DNA of 64,000 nucleotides from Asterias amurensis (lineage: Eukaryota; Echinodermata; Asteroidea; Forcipulatida; Asteriidae): contig NC_092650.1 in assembly GCF_032118995.1 (NCBI RefSeq), forward strand, positions 16,076,501 through 16,140,500. Direction: 5' to 3'. Position 1 is the first letter of the stretch. Every line of letters starts with the position of its first letter. The translations under genes were made by a program, and so were the position numbers. Below are positions 47,001 through 56,000 of the stretch, piece by piece. The notes under the pieces are model-generated. The model searched no databases, was not told the DNA's origin, and saw nothing but the letters and a program-made list of their open reading frames with translations.

Positions 47001-50000
47001 CACCCGAGTAATATGCCTGTGATATTTTTTCACAGGACTCGGGAAAGTACTTAGTGTACAGTGCTATCACACATCGGTGTATGGGTAAAAACCAAATCTG
47101 ATATGCTCTCTGGAAGCCCGCGACACCCAATTTCTAGACATACTGCACTGCATGTCTGGTACTCTGACTCAATCCAATTCTCACACTAATGAGTCACATA
47201 TGGGCACCAACCTTCTCCAAGCGAATTCAGCAGTGAGGTCGACGCACGATAAGATTTCTTCAAGAGAGAGACGCCACGAAGAGCGCCACCTTGCCAGCAT
47301 GATGGGGTCTAGTTCCCCGCCTTCTAGCCACAGTGTATCCCTGATGCCGACATCTTCTTGAATGTTCCAGACTGGGAAGAGTTTGGCATTGAAGAGAGTG
47401 CGTTCGTAGTCTGTCTGAAATAAATGACAAAATAAGAAACAAAAGTTTCAGATGGTGTTCAATACTAACAATACAGAATGCCTGCCAAAGTCTTCCCTGG
47501 CCAGGTGAGGCCATTTACTTTGAAAAGGTTGACTAGTTTCTGGTCATTGGGTAGTTGGTTGCCTCCAAGTTGAGCTGGCAGTGAGCAAGCTTGTGCTTTG
47601 GGCCCCTACTCAAGGTCACTGTTCCCAAGGTAGACCACAAACCACCTATGTGGACACCTTGTGCTGTGACCCTGGACTGCGTCGGGAAGAGCTGCGAACA
47701 GCAATGGAGGACCAACGTGTTTGGAGGGCCATCATCCGCTGCTCCACATAGACTGAATGAATGCCTCCAAGTTGGCTGTAAAATCTACCTTATGTGACAA
47801 GGCCCCAAGGTTTAATGTCGCAGCATGCAATTCAGTGGGCGCTTATTCACCTGATGAGTGGACCAGAGATCTTCTTTGTCGATGCCAGTTCTTGTCAGGA
47901 ACACAATCCAAGGCGAATTACAGATTGTACTTGTCCCTTTCACGTATGGTGTCTGTCGGGACAAAAAAGAGGGGTTCAATAAAGAGAGAAGTCTGTTACT
48001 AATTCTGCAATAGTTTTTTGTCTCACCCATTGCCTGTACTATGTTTTGTAAACCACACACAAAGGCCCTTGTCATTTAATTGTTGGAGCTAACTTCACAT
48101 GTTTTAAAGAGAGCGACGCTCCAAAATAGTATGGACTACTATAGACGATGTGACCTCTGACGTCACACGAAAACCATAACATGATTCGCGCGCATACCGC
48201 CGGGCAAAACCTTTGTGTTTTGGCAGCCAGCTAAAAAGTGTATGCTATCTTACCATGACTACGTGTCTTTTTGCCCGGCCAAACATGACGTATACAGTGT
48301 TTTTTTAACAGAAACATCGTCTATTGGGTGCTTTGCCATGTTTGCAGCCTCATTTCCACAAAAATTGTTTCCCGGTCATAGTGTGGTGGACAAGATTGGT
48401 GTCCACATTGAGTTTTCCTTCTTGTTTGAAAGAGGGTTTTAGAACTTTTGCAAACAAATTTCAAATGTGATGCACAAAAAACACCCAGTTACACTTATCG
48501 CTAAGACTAGGGGTGTGCCCTGCTCTTTCTGAATTCGGAAACTTGCCACTTACATCAAGCTTATTTCACAGGTTAGCATTGATGATTTGCTTGTGCACAT
48601 CTGTACTAGACATTCCTCACTCGCTAGCGCAGAAATTTGGCGCATGCACCATAGCAAAAAATGGTGATCGCAAGTGCAAAATTTGGCAATACGCAGAACC
48701 ATGGATTTGGTCCCAGATGAATGCTTTAAAATAAACTTACATCAAGATTGTCAAACTTTCCCAGGACAGTGTAGACCATCCGAGTTGTCTTCAGACTTCC
48801 CCCAAGCCGAACATGAAATCCTTGTAAGAAAATTCCAGAAGAAAGCTGATGTCTCGCCAACACCTACAGCAAATTGACCAAGAAATTTGACAGAGAAATA
48901 AGAACAATTACCCCAAATCAAATGGTGGTTTCCTATAGTTTATTTTACCCTAAAGGCCCAGTCCCACTACAGCGATAACGTAAACGATAAGGATCACGAC
49001 ACAAAGAGAATGCATTCTATTGGTCGAATTGCTCCACGCAGTTTACTCACTCGCTGATTCAACCAATGGAATGCGTTCTCTTTGCGACATTATCGTTAGG
49101 ACCTAACAAAACCAGCTCTGTAAAATTGCTAGAGTATGCCTATAATTTTGGGGAAGAAAACCTCCCATTATGTTTTCTTTTCTGGACTGATCTTACCTTG
49201 GAGGATTTACTGCAGATATTAGACAGCACACAGTCCTTCTGAATCACAACATTGCGCTGAGAGAAAAACAAAAATATACACGTAATTATAATTTTGAGTG
49301 GAACAACAAGCATTTGACTAAGCAGAATTTAAATTAACGACCTACTCTCTACCAACTGAGCCATCCAGCTGTTATGTTGCCACTCTCCCTCTTAAGTAAA
49401 GTTAGTTGAATAGATCGCCATCACATGAATATTGAGACACAGGTTCAAATACCCCCGGTCATTTGTTTGTTTGTGCAACCAAAAGTTTTTAAAATTTACC
49501 AGTCAGTTTCCCTTTGGGTTTTTTACTTGGTCTATTGTATTTATAATGAAATTTTTATATGTCATGAAAAAGTATGAAATTTGTGTCCTTAGACCAAACA
49601 GTATAATCAACGCTTTTGATTTTCCGGTACCTTTTGCACTCAATTATTTTGTTTCCAATAGTGGTTCCAACTTACGAATCATCAACAATTGTAAACAAAT
49701 TTTAAAGTCACACGCAGCCACTCTTCTGGTTGTAGGAATATTACAGAATTGGTTTTTGATAATAAAAAAAAACAGCTGCTGGCAGTGTAAGCACTTTATG
49801 TAATCCACCATACATAAGCTGACAAACCTGTAGAAGTTTTAGATCACACGGATATCTGAGTCACGAGAAAATAGTGAAAACCGATTACATATTTTGTATG
49901 ACACTATTAAAAACACCAAAATGAATAAAACACTCGCTGAGCGAAAAAAATCAGTTTTATGTTTTTCTCATCAAATATAACATCCCAGACAAAAATATTA

Positions 50001-53000
50001 AAAGATTTATTTTTTTCTACTTTAAGTTTTAAGTAAATCTGTGATCTTAGACAAATTTTTTTTGTTACCAATTCTGTAATGTGGTAATGTTCCTTTAAGC
50101 ATGCTGTATTTTATTCCATAACTCAATCATGTATGTCCCTCAGTTTGCTTGTTACCTTAAGTGGGCTTGATTATAAAAGGTAAACAGCAACAAAGAAGAC
50201 AATAAAACTGACCTTGAGGTGGCAGTGGGAGACTGCACAGTTGGGGCCTATTGTCACTCCGCCCTCCATGATGCAGTTAGTGATCACGGCTGAGTCGTCC
50301 ACATCACAGCAATCCTGAAAGTACAAGTGCAATATATGAACCTTAAAACTATCATACAGAATCGGTAGAGCCGACAAAACAGTCGCAGATAGCGTTCATG
50401 TTTTTGTGATAAACCATAAAACACACCTAGGGTCGATTTCAACAAGAGTTAGGACTATGTCCTAGCTTAGGACTAGTCCCAGGAGATATTAAAAACGTAT
50501 TGCTAGTCCTAAGTTAGGACGAGTAACTCTTCCTCAGTCGAGATAAGACTAGTCTTAACTCTTTGTGAAATCCACCCCTGGTGAGCATTTGGGCTTAATC
50601 TGTGAATGAGGAGAAACTATTGAAAAACCGTGCACAATTTTCAGCATGTACACACATTGTCCCCATTGACCCCATGCACGCACATCACACGCGACGACTG
50701 CTGCAATTGGTCAATAGGTTTACGTGTAAATGCCGTGTCGCCTAAAATGCGCACTTCACTGAATAACACATGTTGACATTAACCACCAAAATGGCGCATC
50801 CAAGGTTATTCTGATGATGAAGTCAGGTGAATTGGGTCAATAACTTGTAACAACCAAAATCAGTTGTTGCATTTTTATTTTTTAGGTTTTCTGATACATT
50901 TTTATCTTGAGTATCACACATTTACCTCTATGTGTGAGTGAGTGATGTTAGACCAGTTGAAATGTGCATCTCCTTCGTTTTGAAGCGGACAGTTTGTCAC
51001 ATGTCTTAGATGTTCCTTGGTTGATCTTGTCATGTAGTCATGCCTTGCGTTTTCAATCAGCACTGTGGGGGTTGGGGTCGGGGTCGGGGAGCCAAAACAG
51101 GGACTAAATATTAATGACAGTTTTTAACTAACTAGTCTGCTGTCGATTTCACAAAACTCTTCCTAACTTAGGATTAATCTTATGATTTAGGACGAGTCCC
51201 AACCCTGCACTGTACCATACCGACCTTAAGATTAATCCTAAGTTAGGACGAGTTACTCGTCACTAACTCGAGATAAGGCGAGTCCTTACTCTTTGTGAAA
51301 TCGACGGCTGAATGCTTTGAATATTCTCTTCAGAACCAAGAAATGTTAACCCCAAAAAGTAGTTAATGGCCTGTTGTTTCGACCACAGCAGAGTCTTTCT
51401 CCAGGGCTAAACGACAACGCAACACACATGATCAGGAAATCTGCCTTGAAAAAAAGCTCATGCAAAACACTTCCACTGAATACAAGCAACTAGAACTGTG
51501 ACCCGTAAGCCTCAGAAAACTGTGTGTAGAAGATGATAAAGAAATGTCCGTCTTTAGATGTGGAAGGAAAAACCCCAATAGGGAAAATAATAATAATAAA
51601 AATAAACGAGACTTATAAATTTGCTTAGCATGAAATTTCTTCCTTGATAAAAACAGGATTACCAACCAAATTTTCCATTTGTTGCATATTGCTTGTTACT
51701 GATATTCAGCTGTTGTTTGCTTATCCTGAAAATCACATGGAGATTTGGTTGGTAATCCCGTTGTTATCAAGGAAGAAATGTCATGCTAAGCAACTTTTTG
51801 TGCTTAGCAGCTCTATGAAATTAGGCCCAGGTGGGGACTGACAACCAAAATAATAACCAGTTTTTATATGGCGCTATTCACACGATGAAGGGACGTCTCA
51901 AAGCGCTTCCAACATAATTACCCCTGGTCACTGGGCCATTTCGTTCCTCAGCTACCTAGGGAGTATGATGCCTGTGCAACAAATATGAACTACTAAATTA
52001 AATCAATCACAAGAACCATCTCTGCCCTCACAGGTACCCATTTACCCCTGGGTGAAGAGAAGTGTCTTGCTCATGCCTTTTGCCCGAAACCCAAAATGGC
52101 CTTGCCCTATTTCAAGAGTATTTATCAGTTGAGTCGAGTAGCTAAAGACAGCTTACCAGCTTTCATTGGTATCCCCCGTAGTTTCTTCCACATTAGAGAT
52201 CTAACGCTGCGGATAAGCCCTTCACTGTAATGTTTCTTCTGGTACGCTTTGTCATATTTGTTGCCCTTCTCTCCAGAGACGAACTCCTCCTCTGTAACAT
52301 CTTTTGCTAAGCACAGGAGAACGTCAAAGTACAGGGACAACTGAAAATATAAATATTGAAAAAAAAATTAATAGATGTTATATTTGAATCAGATATAAAG
52401 AATATGAAATGCACCGATGTTTACTTTCTGAAAATCTACAGGCAATAGCACTCGAGTGGGAACCCACAACCTTTAAAAAAAAAATTAGTTTCTTGTTTTT
52501 GAAAGAAACAAAAAAGTCAACTGTTACCTCAATTGGTTTGACGCCACTGTCTAGTCCCATGTACGTACAAGCATCTAACCCAGGAAGACTATGGAGAGAT
52601 AATAACTTCTCTGCCGCCCTGCAGAATAAAGGATTCAAAGTGACAAGAGAAGCAGTTTGGAACCGCTCGCCTGATTTTATGTTACAACCCTACATGTGTG
52701 TATTTCGAAATAACCCTATGTTTCGACACCCCTATGTTCTGACACCCAACTGTATTTCCCTAATCTTCACCCTAACCTCTAAAGGTAGTGCACACTAATG
52801 GTAATTACTCAAAATAATTATTAGCATAAAACCTTTCTTGGTAACGAGTAATGGGGAGCCACTGATAGAATAAAACATTGTGAGAAACGGCTCCCTCTGA
52901 AGTACCGTAGTTTTCGAGAAAGAAGTAATTTTCCACAAATTTGATTTTGAGACCTCAGAATTAGATTTTGAGGTCTCGAATTGAAGCATCTGAAAGCACA

Positions 53001-56000
53001 CAACTTCGTGTGACAAGGGCGTTTTTCTTTCATTCTTACCTTGCAACTTCGATGACCAATTGAGCTCAAATTTTCACGGGTTTGTTATTTTATGCATATG
53101 TTGAGATACACCAAGTGAGAAGACTGGTCTTTGACAATTCCCAATAGTGTCCAGTGTCTTTATAACCCTAGCCCTAACTCTAACCCTAAAACGTGTAAAT
53201 TATCAGGTGGCTTTAAGAACACGGGGTTGTCGGAACATAAATGTAAAAGCCAAAGTTAAAATTTTTTTGTCTGTTTGAATTTGAATTACCTTGCTCCGAG
53301 GAACACTATGCCGGACACCAAAGAAACCTCCGCATCTGATAGGTCTCCTCTACCGTTATGTAATGAGCACATCTTCATTGCCGTAGGGCCACCACGGAAG
53401 AAAATGTCTTCCACAAAACCCTGCAGGAGGAGAGGAGATTGGTCGAGGGGAATCAAAGTTGTCAATGAGCAAAAATTATGTGTTGGATGTTGGAGTGGGA
53501 AACAAACGAACAAACAAATAAAGTAACAAAGTAAGATGACTTTGAGATCACCTCCTTCTATGTGGCAGGAGTTCCAAATGCAATTGGGTCGTTGGACCGC
53601 AAATTTTAAATGTTTTGAAATAAACCATAAAATAGTTCTTATGCTTGGTGAGCATTTAACAACAGCTAATTCTTTTTTTCTTAGAATTAGAGTAACACCA
53701 TCTTGACCTACTTCTTTGTTGATTCTGTAGATGCCATGGTTACGTGCGTACTCCCGAGTTGCGGGTACAGCGATGACACACGCCCCGTCGAAACCATCCC
53801 AGTTGATCTTGGGCGTGGTCGGTACGGTGAGGAACATATCCGTACTGCAGACCCATACCCCGGATGGGCATCCCACAGAAAGCTGCATTTCAATAGTAAT
53901 TAACCATTCTTTAGTGCATATCTATTATCTCTGTGGGCCCAATTCGATGTCAGTTATAATGTGGAGCTACATAGTAACATGTAAAGCCAAATAAATTTTT
54001 AAAAAACAGTTGATCGTCCCCCTTCCTCATCCTTTTTTGAGGCCACATCCTGTTTTTTAACTGTTTTTCTTTTTAAAAAAAAATTATCAAAAAGAAAAGT
54101 TGTTTCTGTTTATTTGTAATTATCTGTAAAGAACTGTTAGTGGTGACTGTACACTGACGAATTATTGGCCAGTTTGAATTAAAATGCTTGGCAACCACCT
54201 TTGAAATAAATAATAACTAGAAAATAAAAAGGCCCTCATGCTCCTCTTTTTCGAATTTTTTTACTTGGCCTAATGGTTTACAAGGTGCTGTGGTGCAATA
54301 TGCACCTAATCAACAAACTTCAGGATTTAAGCACTAGCCACGTTTTGATATTTGAAAAGACCAGTATTCTCACTTGGTGTACCCAAACATATGCATGAAA
54401 TCCCAAATCTTTGAAAATTTGGGCTCAATTGGTCATTGAGGTCAAGCGGTAAGCTGTTCAATGGCCAATCAAGTGCGCGGCGTGTAAATCTGCGCATTTC
54501 CATTGCTTTATCATTGGTTTACATGTACCTCTTAAGACTAGGCTGAATGACCTCAATGCATTGTAACCAATTCAGACACAGCCTTTAATGACATTCCATA
54601 CTTTATATGGCAGTCTGTGATTAGACTTGCCCAAGTCACCTTGTATGTCAAAGTATCGAACAGATTGTCTAGATTTGTAACCAGTCCCTCGTAGCCTTTT
54701 TCCTCACTGGTTGCATGTGTGGCTGGTAGTGTTACAAATGCTCGTCCACAAGAATCAAATGAGAAGCTGCGACCCTGTAGAGAGAGAAAACAAACTGCTT
54801 TTTAAGTAGGGTTTAAAACTTTGCATGGTGGAAATAGGATATAGAAAGGTTTGTGGTAACACCATGTAATGACTATCTCTAATGAGTTGGGGTGGTTCTG
54901 AAAAGAACCGTTGGTTTCAACTTGACGTTTCGATCAGTATGCTCTGATCGTCTTCTGGAGATAGCTGGACTCTGATGCTGCATGCTGCTTAAATACTGAA
55001 GAGGTTGATTAGCTTGGTGATGCACGAAGGCGGGAAACTGCTTTTTAGACGGCAGTAAATATAAATTTATTTATTTTAAATGGTGAACAACGAACATTTT
55101 ATATCAGCAGGATTTGAACCTTCGACCTTAAGGTTTACAATAGCCGGCTGGTGCTTTACCAACTGAGTTACTAGCCCTACATTCATGTTGACAGTTCCCC
55201 TTATGTTGTCAATTTCTTTGTTCAGGGATTGCCACCAAATTGGTGAAAAGGGGAGAACAATAAAGAAATATTATTGAATATAATAATGATTTAGATCAGA
55301 GACAATCAAGAACTGACTGAGAAAAATAACTAATGCCAAAAATAAGTAATAGTAAAATGAAAAAAAATAATACTATGTGAAGTTTAAAATAATAATGTAA
55401 TGGATGGAGCAAATGTGCAAAGCATTGGGTTAATTGGGTATCATTTCAAACTCCAAAGGGTTAACAGAAACATACCACGTGGAAAATTAGAATATGTGAA
55501 TCCATCAGCACGTCCGAGTTCACAACCTAGCGGAGAAAAGAACAAACAGTATTAAAAAATACCACAAGTTTAGGTTACTCACATCGACAGGAAATGATTT
55601 CGTCCCACAACAATGCACAGCAAAGGAATTTAGACTGAAAATATTTTGTGCACATTCGATGTACTGTGTTGTGTAACCATAACAAACAAATAAAACCAGT
55701 TTATACAACACAGTCCGATACTTTGGCCGACTTCATCGGCCTGAGAAGGAAAAAAACCCAGCTGGCAACCCCTTTCCGTTTTACTTTATACTCATATGTT
55801 TTCTTTTCTTTATGACCAACATTTCCAGCCCTTTGGGTGGTTCAAGAAGGGGGGAACCCCATTAGGGGCATAACTGTGACTTACTGTGTAGCCCCGACAT
55901 TGGCTAAGATGTTCCGACACCACCAGGAGAGCATTGAGAGTAGCACCCCCTGATCCCACCCTAGCATGAGGATCTTCAACTGTTAAGATGAGAACATCAC

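Noticed and set aside
48815..48823. Downstream AG as acceptor of FCSK exon 12
   Set aside because: It breaks the frame with exon 11. The acceptor 42 bp upstream restores the frame and adds residues that match human.
54848..54980. Hammerhead ribozyme in the Penelope-like end
   Set aside because: Fragments such as CTAATGAG and the complement CGAAACGTC appear, but I could not arrange the core and three stems.
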